Source of the DNA: Coriobacteriia bacterium | Lineage (GTDB): Bacteria > Actinomycetota > Coriobacteriia > Anaerosomatales > PALSA-660 | Direction: 5' to 3' | DNA: 22,934 bases | Assembly: GCA_003133285.1 (NCBI GenBank) | Contig: PKWR01000130.1 | Location: forward strand, 5,903 to 28,836 | In this document: positions 7,121 to 13,859 of the stretch, piece after piece | Position numbering within the stretch: position 1 is the stretch's first letter | How the letters are laid out: every line of letters begins with the position of its first letter | Made by a program: the position numbers and the translations under genes | The notes under the pieces: generated by a model | The model's database searches: none | Told to the model about the DNA's origin: nothing | The model's input: the letters and a program-made list of their open reading frames with translations, nothing else

Positions 7121-8188
7121 TCAGTCCGTGACGGCGATGTGGCCGGCGACGCCCGGCGTGGCGTGCCCGATGACGGCGGCGAGGACACCGCGTGCGACCA
7201 GCGCGGCGCACAGGGCGCCCGCCTTCTCGGGAGCGACCGCCATGAGCAGGCCGCCGCTCGTCTGGGGATCGCACAGGACGCGCCAGCGAGCCAGGTCGTC
7301 GACGGGGGCCAGAGGGCCCACCGGCGCGGGACGGCCCGGCCAGTCGACGAAGGGGGATGCGAACTCGATGACCTCGGCGGTGCGCCCGGGGACGACACCG
7401 TCGGCGGCGAGCGCGAGGACGCCGTCGAAGATCGGCAGCGCGCCGAAGTCGAGATCGCCCGCGCAGCCGCTGCCCTCGAGCATCTCGTGCAGGTGACCGG
7501 CGATCCCGAAGCCGGTGACGTCCGTCGCGGCGTGTACCCCGACCTCCTGCATCGCCTCGCAGGCGTCCCGGTTGAGCGCGGCCATCGACTCGATGACCTC
7601 CCGCGCGGAGTCCTCGTCGAGAAGTCCCCGCTTCAAGGCGGTGCCGACGACCCCGGTGCCGAGCGCCTTGGTGAGCACGAACACGTCGCCCGGACAGACG
7701 CCCACGTTGCGCACGACGCGATCGGGGTCGACGATACCGAGAACCGACAGGCCGAACTTCGGCTCGTTGTCGTCGATGGTGTGGCCGCCCACGACGATGA
7801 CGCCCGCCTCGCGGCAGACGTCGCCGCCGCCCCGCAGGACGTCCGCGACGATCTCGGGCCCGAGCGAGCACGGGAAGGCCACGATGTTCATCGCGGCGAG
7901 CGGGCGGCCTCCCATCGCATATACGTCGGAGAGCGAATTGGCCGCGGTGATGCGTCCGAAGTCGTAGGGATCGTCAACGATCGGCGTGAAGAAGTCGACC
8001 GTCAGGAGCAGAGCGGTGCGGTCGTCCAGACGGTAGACGGCGGCGTCGTCCGACGTCTCGAACCCGACCATGAGGTCGTCCGAGTACGAGGGAGCCAGGG
8101 TGTCGAGGATGGCCTTCAGGTCCGCCGGACCGTACTTGGCCGCTCAACCCGCCTTGCTGGAAAGCTGCGTGAGCCTGACCTTCTCCAC
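7121..8188 (-). CDS. selD: Selenophosphate synthetase SelD, itself a selenoprotein (in-frame TGA)
   Basis: SelD makes selenophosphate from selenide and ATP, the selenium donor for SelA. Reading through the TGA at 8146-8144 as selenocysteine gives 355 residues, the normal family length. The N-terminus is then VEKVRLTQLSSKAGUAAKYG, matching the E. coli active-site region LTQYSHGAGCGCK, with Sec at residue 15 in place of the catalytic Cys and Lys at residue 18. Downstream motifs include DDAAVYRL, LTVDFFTPIVDDPYDFGRI, AANSLSDVYAMGG and VGGHTIDDNEPKFG, all typical of SelD/PurM-like enzymes. The start is GTG at 8188, with GGAGG at 8203-8199 and a 10-nt spacer. The apparent start at 8071 would lose the catalytic loop. 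Standard gene calling would report a truncated gene. It is the first gene of the selD-yedF-selA-selB cluster. Confidence 0.95.
8111..8146 (-). promoter_or_regulatory. Sec codon and putative bacterial SECIS hairpin in selD
   Basis: On the minus strand the UGA (8146-8144) is followed by a foldable element. An outer GGCC (8141-8138) pairs with GGCC (8114-8111). An internal loop of 6 and 4 nt follows. The inner stem GGUCC (8131-8127) pairs with GGACC (8123-8119) around a GGC tri-loop. The apical loop begins 17 nt after the UGA, the distance expected for bacterial SECIS elements read by SelB. Confidence 0.7.
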
Positions 8189-8226
8189 GCGTGCACTTCC
8201 TCCGCGAGATGACCGAAACATCCATA

Positions 8227-8250
8227 CGAGTCATAAGGTTACATGATTCG
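8227..8250 (-). promoter_or_regulatory. Dyad symmetry in the AT-rich selD upstream region
   Basis: The half-sites CGAGTCAT (8227-8234) and ATGATTCG (8243-8250) form an 8-bp inverted repeat with one G-T pair and an 8-nt spacer, about 40 nt upstream of the selD start. It lies in the only AT-rich patch of this region, where the selD promoter should be. It could be an operator or a short RNA hairpin; no clear -10/-35 pair can be assigned. Confidence 0.35.
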
Positions 8251-8279
8251 ACAGCCCGGAGGGGGTTTCGGAGGTCGAG

Positions 8280-8308
8280 GCGGCCGTGGGAAGACCGGCG
8301 TCGGCCGC
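8280..8308 (-). terminator. Hairpin after the winged-helix regulator gene
   Basis: GCGGCCG (8280-8286) and CGGCCGC (8302-8308) form a perfect 7-bp GC stem around a 15-nt loop, starting 10 nt beyond the regulator's stop on the minus strand. There is no T-tract. It would separate the regulator from selD. Confidence 0.4.
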
Positions 8309-8317
8309 GAGGCGGTC

Positions 8318-8680
8318 TCAGCCGCGCGACATGCGGGCCAGCACGCGACGCACGAACTCGAGCCGGATCTCACGGACCTTGGCCAGTTCCACGAAGCGCG
8401 CCACGATGCGCCGCCCCTCGGGATCGGGCGAGAGCGTGTAGCGCTCCACCCCATCGGGCCCCGCGGAAGCGGCGACCAGGCCGCGGCCGGCGAAGTCGCG
8501 CAGCACCGGCTCGATCTCGTGCTCCTTGCGGCCGAGCCGGCTCGCCAGCTCGGCGAGGTCGGCGCTCACGCCGGTGTTCTGCTCGAGGTAGACCATGATG
8601 TCCCAGGCTGCGAACGAGGAGAGGTTCGCGTCGACGAACACGTCGACGCCGGGGTCACCCGAACCGGCAAGGTCGTCCAT
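8318..8680 (-). CDS. Small winged-helix DNA-binding regulator
   Basis: A 120-residue protein with a probable winged helix-turn-helix at about residues 22-90: a helix in FAAWDIMVYLEQNTGVS, then DLAELASRLGRKEHEIEPVLRDFAGRGLV as helix-turn-helix, and a wing around GPDGVERYTLSPD. A C-terminal helix (GRRIVARFVELAKVREIRLEFVRRVLARM) could serve dimerisation. The fold resembles small MarR/ArsR-type regulators but the exact family is not recognised. The start is the ATG at 8680, preceded by a GGGGGGGAGGGG stretch; the longer frame to 8785 would cross the promoter. A perfect palindrome overlapping the likely transcription start (8708-8721) suggests that it represses its own gene. Its other targets and any ligand are unknown. 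It lies between the tRNA and selD, with hairpins on both sides, so it is probably a single-gene unit. Confidence 0.8.
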   Translation of the reverse strand: MDDLAGSGDPGVDVFVDANLSSFAAWDIMVYLEQNTGVSADLAELASRLGRKEHEIEPVLRDFAGRGLVAASAGPDGVERYTLSPDPEGRRIVARFVELAKVREIRLEFVRRVLARMSRG

Positions 8681-8707
8681 GCGCCCCTCCCCCCCGAAGG
8701 TCCGCTC

Positions 8708-8725
8708 GTGAACGCGTTCACTATA
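8708..8725 (-). promoter_or_regulatory. -10 box with overlapping perfect 14-bp palindromic operator
   Basis: On the minus strand TATAGT (8725-8720) runs directly into GTGAACGCGTTCAC (8721-8708), a perfect palindrome. The palindrome covers the expected transcription start and lies 27 nt before the ATG of the winged-helix gene. The position is that of an operator for autorepression. No good -35 box is visible at 17 nt. Confidence 0.6.
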
Positions 8726-8768
8726 CACCCGCGCACACCGGACGCGCGACGGCCGAACGGCGCGAACG

Positions 8769-8783
8769 GCGGCTTTTCGCCGC
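8769..8783 (-). terminator. Short hairpin downstream of the tRNA
   Basis: GCGGC and GCCGC form a 5-bp stem around a 5-nt loop (GAAAA on the minus strand), about 57 nt after the tRNA 3' end. It is a weak candidate for ending the long minus-strand transcript; nothing better is visible between the tRNA and the next promoter. Confidence 0.3.
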
Positions 8784-8839
8784 ATGCACGGCGCCTGCGG
8801 GGCGACGTGCGGTCGGGCGGATGTGCGACGAGCCAGACC

Positions 8840-8916
8840 TGGTGGCCCCCCTGGGATTCGAACCCAGACTTGGCCGGGTTTAAGCCGGCTCCCTCTGCCA
8901 GTTGGGGTAGGGGGCC
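8840..8916 (-). tRNA. tRNA with anticodon UAA, class I shape (nominally Leu, identity uncertain)
   Basis: A 77-nt cloverleaf on the minus strand. The acceptor GGCCCCC (8916-8910) pairs perfectly with GGGGGCC (8850-8844), followed by discriminator A and an encoded CCA (8842-8840). The D-arm has a 3-bp CCC/GGG stem and a loop containing the conserved GG. The anticodon stem GCCGG/CCGGC closes the loop CTTAAAC, giving anticodon UAA (8882-8880). The variable loop is only CAAGT, and the T-arm has CTGGG/CCCAG with the canonical TTCGAAT loop. Anticodon UAA reads UUA and UUG, i.e. leucine, but bacterial tRNA-Leu normally has a long variable arm, which is absent here. The gene lies 14 nt after ppx and is probably co-transcribed with the housekeeping operon. 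Confidence 0.93.
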
Positions 8917-8930
8917 TCGTAGGCCTTCGC

Positions 8931-9902
8931 TCAGTCCGCCTCCTGCGCCTCCGCGAGCACCAGCCCGTAGAGGATGTCGTGCTCGCTGACGACTGTCGAG
9001 TCCACTCCGGCCAGCGCCATGATCGTCTCGAGGATCAGGGCGCCCGCCACGATCACGTCGGCACGGGCCGGGTCCATGCCCACGACGGCTCGACGCGCCT
9101 CGACCGGCATCGCGGCCAGACGAGCCCGCAGGTCCGCCACGTCCCCGCCGGTCAACCGGGACAGGTGCACCCGCTCGGGGTCGTAGACCGCAAGCTCCTG
9201 CCGGATCGCGGAGAGGGTCGTCCCGGTTCCCGCGAGCGTGATGAGTGTGCGTGGGCGCGAGCGAAGCCCGTCGAAGAACGGTCGCATCTCGTCGACGACC
9301 CATGCTGCGGCGGCCTCGAGCTCGGCTGAGGTCGGCGGGTCGGATGCGAGGAACATGTCGAGTACCCGACGCGAGCCCACATCGAGGGAACGCGCCGCGT
9401 CGATCTCGACGTCGCGCCCATCGGCGGTGTCGTGTGCGCAGCCGAAGACCAGCTCCGTGGACCCGCCTCCAAGATCGGCGACCAGCACGTCATCGTCGTC
9501 GATCCGGTAGGTGGCGCCGGCGAACGACAGCCGGGCCTCCGTCGCCCCGGGAATGATGTGTGGCCGGATGCCGGCGCGCTCGATGCGCTCGGAGAACTGG
9601 CGCCGGTTCACCGCGTCGCGCGCCGCCGAGGTGGCGACAGCCACGACCGACGCGGCGCCGAGGCTTTCCGCTTCCGCCACGAATGCCTCGACTGCCGTCG
9701 CCACGCGTTCGATGCCGGCCTCAGAGAGCCTGCCCGATGCGTGCAGTCCCTCGCCCAGGTGCGTCACCACCGTGCGGCGGACGACCTCGTCGACCGACGC
9801 GCCGTCCGTGTCCGCGACGAGCAGGCGCGTCGTCACGGTGCCGATGTCGATGACCGCTATGCGTCGCGCGTCGTACCGGGGCCGATCCGTGTCTGTGTCC
9901 AT
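8931..9902 (-). CDS. Ppx/GppA-family phosphatase (exopolyphosphatase-like)
   Basis: A 323-residue member of the ASKHA-fold Ppx/GppA family, which hydrolyses polyphosphate or the pppGpp 5'-phosphate; the sequence does not decide between these. The visible family motifs are the N-terminal AVIDIGTVTTRLLVAD, the loop AVATSAARDAVN with downstream SGRLSEAGIER, the phosphate-2 loop DLGGGSTEL, and the C-terminal AGTGTTLSAI and RADVIVAGALIL. The length matches the short one-module actinobacterial proteins rather than the roughly 500-residue E. coli enzymes that carry an HD-like extension. The ATG at 9902 is preceded by GAGGT directly against it, a very short spacing. It lies 12 nt after the DUF501 stop, as in M. 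tuberculosis where the neighbouring Rv1026 belongs to this family. The usual N-terminal Asn-Ser pair of the family is replaced by Val-Thr here (GTVTTR). Confidence 0.92.
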   Translation of the reverse strand: MDTDTDRPRYDARRIAVIDIGTVTTRLLVADTDGASVDEVVRRTVVTHLGEGLHASGRLSEAGIERVATAVEAFVAEAESLGAASVVAVATSAARDAVNRRQFSERIERAGIRPHIIPGATEARLSFAGATYRIDDDDVLVADLGGGSTELVFGCAHDTADGRDVEIDAARSLDVGSRRVLDMFLASDPPTSAELEAAAAWVVDEMRPFFDGLRSRPRTLITLAGTGTTLSAIRQELAVYDPERVHLSRLTGGDVADLRARLAAMPVEARRAVVGMDPARADVIVAGALILETIMALAGVDSTVVSEHDILYGLVLAEAQEAD

Positions 9903-9914
9903 ACCTCGATGGTA

Positions 9915-10430
9915 TCAGGACGAGGTGACAGCGCGACCGCAAGCGGCGTCGCCGCAGTCCACCCGCACGCCGTCGGCGGCCAGACGCGCCAGCACGCCCT
10001 CCCCGACCGGGTCCGCGATCCCGGCAAGCGCCGCTGCCAGCCGCGCATGCAGACACTTCACCGCCAACGGGTCCGCCTGGCCGGCGACACCGACCGTCGC
10101 GCAGGGGTCGACTCCATCGCCCTCGTCGCGTCGTGCGGCACGGTACGAGAGGTCCGCGGCTTCGAGGCGTGCGGCCAGAGCCGGTTCGGCCGCGGCGCGG
10201 CCGGTCCACAGGTGGTGCTCCCCCGCGGACTCGAGCGCATGCACGGCCTCGACCAGGTGCGGACACGTCAGCCAGAAGGTCGTGGGGAACCGCGCGCCGT
10301 CTTCGAGCGCCGGCGCCACTGCGATCACACGCGGATACCCGTGCCCGCACAGGGAGACGACCCGCCAGCGGCCGCGCGGCGCCCTCCCGAGCTGCCGGGC
10401 GACGGTCGCCCGGACGTCAGGGCTTGGCAC
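9915..10430 (-). CDS. DUF501-family protein
   Basis: A 171-residue cytoplasmic protein of the conserved actinobacterial DUF501 family, whose function is unknown. Recognisable segments are GHGYPRVIAVAP at about residues 30-41, TTFWLTCPHLVEAVHALES at about 49-67, and DPLAVKCLHARLAAALAGIADPVGEGV at about 119-145, followed by a C-terminal CGDAACG. The Cys-Pro-His and Lys-Cys-Leu-His elements could form a metal or redox centre, which is inference. The start is a GTG at 10430, overlapping the end of divIC by 14 nt. The order divIC, DUF501, ppx is the conserved one in actinobacteria and is the strongest support for the call. Confidence 0.9.
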   Translation of the reverse strand: MPSPDVRATVARQLGRAPRGRWRVVSLCGHGYPRVIAVAPALEDGARFPTTFWLTCPHLVEAVHALESAGEHHLWTGRAAAEPALAARLEAADLSYRAARRDEGDGVDPCATVGVAGQADPLAVKCLHARLAAALAGIADPVGEGVLARLAADGVRVDCGDAACGRAVTSS

Positions 10431-10983
10431 CGGTGGTCACGGGAGTGGAGACGCCGAAGACGGCGTCCAGCACGGTCTGCACGATCGAGGGGCCGGCGGC
10501 GCCCGTCATCGAGGACGCCGCTCCCGCAGTCGTCGTCGTACCGCCCGAACCGTCCGGCAAGACGACGTAGACGTTCTCACCGTTCTTGGCGTAGCCCAGC
10601 TTCTCGCGGGCCGCCTTCTCGACGCCCTGCGGGGTCTTGAGCGCGGCGACCTCGGCGCTGAGGGCGGCGTTGCGGGCGCGCAGCGACTGGTACTGCTGCT
10701 CCAGGCCCTGTGCGCGGCGGGCGGTCTGGTACTGCAGCTTGAGCGCCGGATAGAGTGCCCAGCCTAGTACCAGAACGAGTGCGACGGCGGCGACCGGGAC
10801 CCAGGGTCCGGCCGGCCGGAGGTCCTTGCGGCGGGGAGCCTTGCGTGGGGGCGCCTTCGCACCGCGCTTGGCGGTGGAGGTGCGTGACGTGCCGGAGCCG
10901 CGTCGGGGTGAGCCGCCGCGCGAAGCGGTGGTCGATGCCGTGCGTCGCGAGGCCCCGCGCTGCGTCGAAGTGGTGCGTGCCAT
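10417..10983 (-). CDS. Septum formation initiator, DivIC/FtsB family
   Basis: A 188-residue bitopic membrane protein of the divisome, expected to form a coiled-coil complex with FtsL and FtsQ/DivIB. A long basic, disordered Arg/Ser/Thr/Lys-rich cytoplasmic tail (about residues 1-60) precedes one transmembrane helix at about 61-82 (WVPVAAVALVLVLGWALYP). A coiled coil follows at about 83-118 (QGLEQQYQSLRARNAALSAEVAAL), and then the family signature AREKLGYAKNGENVYVV at about 124-140. The C-terminal 50 residues are Gly/Thr/Ala-rich. The start is the ATG at 10983 with AGGA at a suitable distance; the extension to 11040 is rejected. The 157-nt gap before it carries a hairpin and a TTGACA box, so this gene may have its own promoter in addition to read-through from pyk. 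Confidence 0.9.
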   Translation of the reverse strand: MARTTSTQRGASRRTASTTASRGGSPRRGSGTSRTSTAKRGAKAPPRKAPRRKDLRPAGPWVPVAAVALVLVLGWALYPALKLQYQTARRAQGLEQQYQSLRARNAALSAEVAALKTPQGVEKAAREKLGYAKNGENVYVVLPDGSGGTTTTAGAASSMTGAAGPSIVQTVLDAVFGVSTPVTTGAKP

Positions 10984-11056
10984 GCTGGGCGTTCCTGTGA
11001 GAAGGCCTGCGGTTTCGGACGACCCGCCATCCGGTCGCAATCATGGTATCACGCGG

Positions 11057-11062
11057 TGTCAA
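11057..11062 (-). promoter_or_regulatory. Perfect -35-like TTGACA upstream of divIC
   Basis: TTGACA on the minus strand (11062-11057) lies in an AT-richer patch 74 nt before the divIC start. No good -10 hexamer sits 16-18 nt downstream (the best nearby, TACCAT, is only 8 nt away), so the promoter call is weak. Confidence 0.25.
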
Positions 11063-11086
11063 AACCATAGACCTGTACTGGAGCGT

Positions 11087-11104
11087 GAGGCGCAGAGACG
11101 CCTC
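11087..11104 (-). terminator. Hairpin between pyk and divIC
   Basis: GAGGCG (11087-11092) and CGCCTC (11099-11104) form a perfect 6-bp stem around a 6-nt loop, 36 nt after the pyk stop on the minus strand. There is no T-tract. It may attenuate read-through from eno-pyk into the division genes. Confidence 0.35.
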
Positions 11105-11139
11105 CGAGCAGGCATCCTCTGCGAGCGGGACCGCAGACC

Positions 11140-12537
11140 CTACAGGGTGATCACGCGGACCAGGTCCGTGGATCCGATCACGCCCGTGGTGGTCCCCGCG
11201 GTCAGGACCACGCGCTCCCCCGCTCCTGCGAAGCCCAGACGCCGCACGGCGTCGACCGCGCTGCGGGTCGTCTCCTCGATGGTGTGCGTCGCGGGACCCA
11301 CGGCGCACGCGACACCCCACACGACGGCGAGCGCACCGGCCACGGAGGCGTGAGGCGTCACGGCCAGCACGGGCTGCTGCGGGCGCAGCGATGCGACCGC
11401 GCGCGCGGTGGCGCCGCTTTGGGTGGCGGTGACGATGACCCGCGCGCCCGTGTCGCGCGCGAGCGCGAACGCGGCCGCTGCGACGGGAGAACCGGCTGCG
11501 GCCTCCCCGGCCGGGATGGGAACGGACGGTCCGGACTCCTCCGCGGCGCGGCACACCCGGTCCATCGTGGCCACGGCCTCGGCCGGGAACTCACCGATCG
11601 CCGTCTCCTCGGAGAGCATCACGGCGTCCGCGCCCTCGAAGACGGCGGTCGCCACGTCCGAGGCCTCGGCGCGCGTGGGCGACGGCGCATGCGTCATCGA
11701 CTCCAGCATCTGCGTCGCGACCACGACGGGCCGGCCCGCGGCCCTGCAGGTCTCGACGATATGGCGCTGGGCGGGCGGCACGCTCTCGGGCGAGGTCTCC
11801 ACCGCGAGGTCGCCCCGCGCCACCATCACCGCGTCGGCGGCGGCGACGATGCCGTCCAGGTCGGCCAGTGCCTCGTACTTCTCGACCTTGGCGACGATCG
11901 GGACGAGACGCTCCCCCATCGCCGCCCGCAGCCGTTCGACATCGCCGGCGCTCCGAACGAACGACTGCGCCACCAGGTCGACGCCTGCGTCGAGCCCCCA
12001 GGCGAGCAACTCGAGATCGTGCGGCGTCACCCCGTCGATGCGCAGGCTGACCCCGGGGACGTTCACGCCCTTGTGCGAGCCGAGCGCGCCGCCGCGCACC
12101 ACGCGCGTGACGACGTCCCCGTCCTCCGCCGAGAGCACCCGCAACTCGAGGGACCCGTCGTCGAGAAGGATCCTGTCCCCGGCGGAGACGTCGGCTGCCA
12201 GTCCGTCCCAACTCACGCACGCGTGCGCGGCGTCACCCGAGCCCGACCCGGCCGACAACACGAACTCGGAGCCCTCGGACAGCACGGTTCCCTCGGCCAT
12301 GTCTCCGACGCGCAGCTTCGGTCCGGGGAGATCGAGCAGGACGCCGACCACGCGCCCGGCCGCCTTGGCCCAGGCGCGTATGGCGGCGAGCCGGCGCGCC
12401 AGGTCCGCGATCCCGCCGTGGGATGCGTTGAGCCGTGCGACGTCGACACCGGCCGCCAGGACGCGCTCGAGCACGCCCGGCTCGTCGCACGCCGGTCCGA
12501 TCGTCGCGACGATCTTCGTCCTGCGCGGGCCCGCCAT
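11140..12537 (-). CDS. pyk: Pyruvate kinase
   Basis: Cytoplasmic glycolytic enzyme transferring phosphate from PEP to ADP. It is 465 residues, normal for bacterial Pyk. Visible in order are RTKIVATIGPACDEP at the N-terminus, RLNASHGG (the usual NFSHG region), the B domain from about residue 75, SFVRSAGDVE, the catalytic Lys/Glu in VAKVEKYEAL, VMVARGDLAVE, VVVATQMLESM and DAVMLSEETAIGEFPAEAV, and then the C-terminal domain with VTATQSGATARAVASLRP. Some consensus positions differ: RGDLAVE for RGDLGVE, and SEETA for SGETA. The start is the ATG at 12537; the frame continues open upstream across eno but that part is a shadow. It lies 29 nt after eno, so PEP production and use are encoded side by side. 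Pyk does not normally interrupt the eno-divIC pair in actinobacteria. Confidence 0.96.
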   Translation of the reverse strand: MAGPRRTKIVATIGPACDEPGVLERVLAAGVDVARLNASHGGIADLARRLAAIRAWAKAAGRVVGVLLDLPGPKLRVGDMAEGTVLSEGSEFVLSAGSGSGDAAHACVSWDGLAADVSAGDRILLDDGSLELRVLSAEDGDVVTRVVRGGALGSHKGVNVPGVSLRIDGVTPHDLELLAWGLDAGVDLVAQSFVRSAGDVERLRAAMGERLVPIVAKVEKYEALADLDGIVAAADAVMVARGDLAVETSPESVPPAQRHIVETCRAAGRPVVVATQMLESMTHAPSPTRAEASDVATAVFEGADAVMLSEETAIGEFPAEAVATMDRVCRAAEESGPSVPIPAGEAAAGSPVAAAAFALARDTGARVIVTATQSGATARAVASLRPQQPVLAVTPHASVAGALAVVWGVACAVGPATHTIEETTRSAVDAVRRLGFAGAGERVVLTAGTTTGVIGSTDLVRVITL

Positions 12538-12566
12538 CTGCTGACCGCCGTCCCATCCCGACGCGA

Positions 12567-13859
12567 CTACCGGCTGATGTTGTAGAACGCGCGCATGCCG
12601 GGGAAGTCGGACGAGTCGCCGAGCTCCTCCTCGATGCGCAGGAGCGCGTTGTACTTGGCCACGCGGTCGCTGCGCGCGGGGGCGCCGGTCTTGATCTGCC
12701 CGGCGTTCACGGCGACGGCGATGTCCGCGATCGTGGTGTCCTCGGTCTCGCCGCTGCGATGCGAGATCACGCAGGTGTAGCCCGCGCGCTTGGCCATCTC
12801 GATGCAGTTCAGCGTCTCGGTGAGCGAGCCGATCTGGTTCAGCTTGATGAGGATCGAGTTCGCGACGCCGAGCTCGATGCCGCGGCCGAGGCGCTCCGGG
12901 TTCGTGACGAACAGGTCGTCGCCGACGAGCTGCACGCTGTCGCCGATGCGGTCGGTGAGCAGCTTCCAGCCGTCCCAGTCCTCCTCGGCCATGCCGTCCT
13001 CGAGCGAGATGATCGGGTAGCGCTCCACGAGGTCGGCCCAGAAGTCGACCATCTGCTCGCTCGTGAGCTCGCGGCCCTCGCCGGCGAGCACGTAGACGCC
13101 GCGCTCGGCGTCGTAGAACTCGGTCGACGCCGGGTCGAGCGCGAACACGACCTGGTCGCGCAGCGAGTAGCCGGCCGTCTCGACGGCCTCGACCAGGAGC
13201 TCGAGCGCCTCCTCGTTGCTGCTCAGGTTCGGCGCGAACCCGCCCTCGTCGCCCACGCCGGTCGCGAGGCCACGGGCCTTCAGGACGCCCTTCAGCGTGT
13301 GGTAGATCTCGGAGCACATGCGGAGCGCCTCAGCGAACGTCGAGGCGCCGACCGGCATGATCATGAACTCCTGCAGGTCGACGTTGTTGTCCGCGTGCGC
13401 GCCGCCGTTGAGCACGTTCATCATCGGCACGGGGATCTGGTGCGCGTTGACGCCGCCGATGTAGGAGTACAGCGTGAGTTCGGTCGACTCGGCCGCGGCC
13501 TTGGCCACGGCGAGCGAGACACCCAGGATCGCGTTCGCCCCGAGCTCGCCCTTGTTGCCGGACGCGTCCATCGCGAGCATCTCGGAGTCGATGGCACGCT
13601 GGTCGGTGGCGTCCATGCCCACGAGCTCGGGCCCGATCACGTCGTTGACGTTGGCGACCGCGCCCAGCACGCCCTTGCCCAGGTAGCGGGCCGAGTCCCC
13701 GTCGCGCAGCTCGACGGCCTCGAAGGCGCCCGTCGACGCGCCGGAAGGGACGGCCGCGCGTCCGAAGGACCCGTCGTCCAGCATGACGTCGACCTCGACG
13801 GTCGGGTTGCCACGGGAATCCAGGATCTCACGGGCCCAGATGTCGGTGATGTAGCTCAT
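12567..13859 (-). CDS. eno: Enolase
   Basis: Converts 2-phosphoglycerate to PEP in the cytoplasm and is often also surface-exposed or degradosome-associated. It is 430 residues, the standard length. Signature segments are REILDSRGNPTVEVDV at the N-terminus, PSGASTGAFEAVELRDGD, NAILGVSLAVAKAAA, MMNVLNGGAHADNNVDLQEFM, the catalytic-site GVGDEGGFAPNL, SLEDGMAEEDWDGW, DDLFVTNPERL, the Lys in SILIKLNQIGSLTET and the C-terminal SHRSGETEDTTIADIAV. All metal-binding and catalytic boxes appear intact. The start is the ATG at 13859, preceded by GAGGGGG, and overlaps the mazG stop by 4 nt (ATGA), so translation is likely coupled. Confidence 0.98.
   Translation of the reverse strand: MSYITDIWAREILDSRGNPTVEVDVMLDDGSFGRAAVPSGASTGAFEAVELRDGDSARYLGKGVLGAVANVNDVIGPELVGMDATDQRAIDSEMLAMDASGNKGELGANAILGVSLAVAKAAAESTELTLYSYIGGVNAHQIPVPMMNVLNGGAHADNNVDLQEFMIMPVGASTFAEALRMCSEIYHTLKGVLKARGLATGVGDEGGFAPNLSSNEEALELLVEAVETAGYSLRDQVVFALDPASTEFYDAERGVYVLAGEGRELTSEQMVDFWADLVERYPIISLEDGMAEEDWDGWKLLTDRIGDSVQLVGDDLFVTNPERLGRGIELGVANSILIKLNQIGSLTETLNCIEMAKRAGYTCVISHRSGETEDTTIADIAVAVNAGQIKTGAPARSDRVAKYNALLRIEEELGDSSDFPGMRAFYNISR

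Noticed and set aside
8144..8146. TGA in selD as a real stop, making a pseudogene or a truncated gene from 8071
   Set aside because: The flanking sequence on both sides matches SelD in the same frame, the TGA falls exactly on the catalytic Cys/Sec site, and selA and selB are adjacent.
8840..8916. Could this tRNA be selC (tRNA-Sec)?
   Set aside because: The anticodon is UAA rather than UCA, the acceptor is 7 bp, and there is no long variable arm. No selC was found anywhere in the window.
8784..9329. Plus-strand frame encoding a GGPPGIRTQT-type peptide
   Set aside because: This is the well-known false translation across a tRNA gene read on the wrong strand.
12538..13317. N-terminal extension of the pyruvate kinase frame to 725 residues
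   Set aside because: The extra part is a shadow of enolase in another frame; the conserved Pyk N-terminus begins at 12537.
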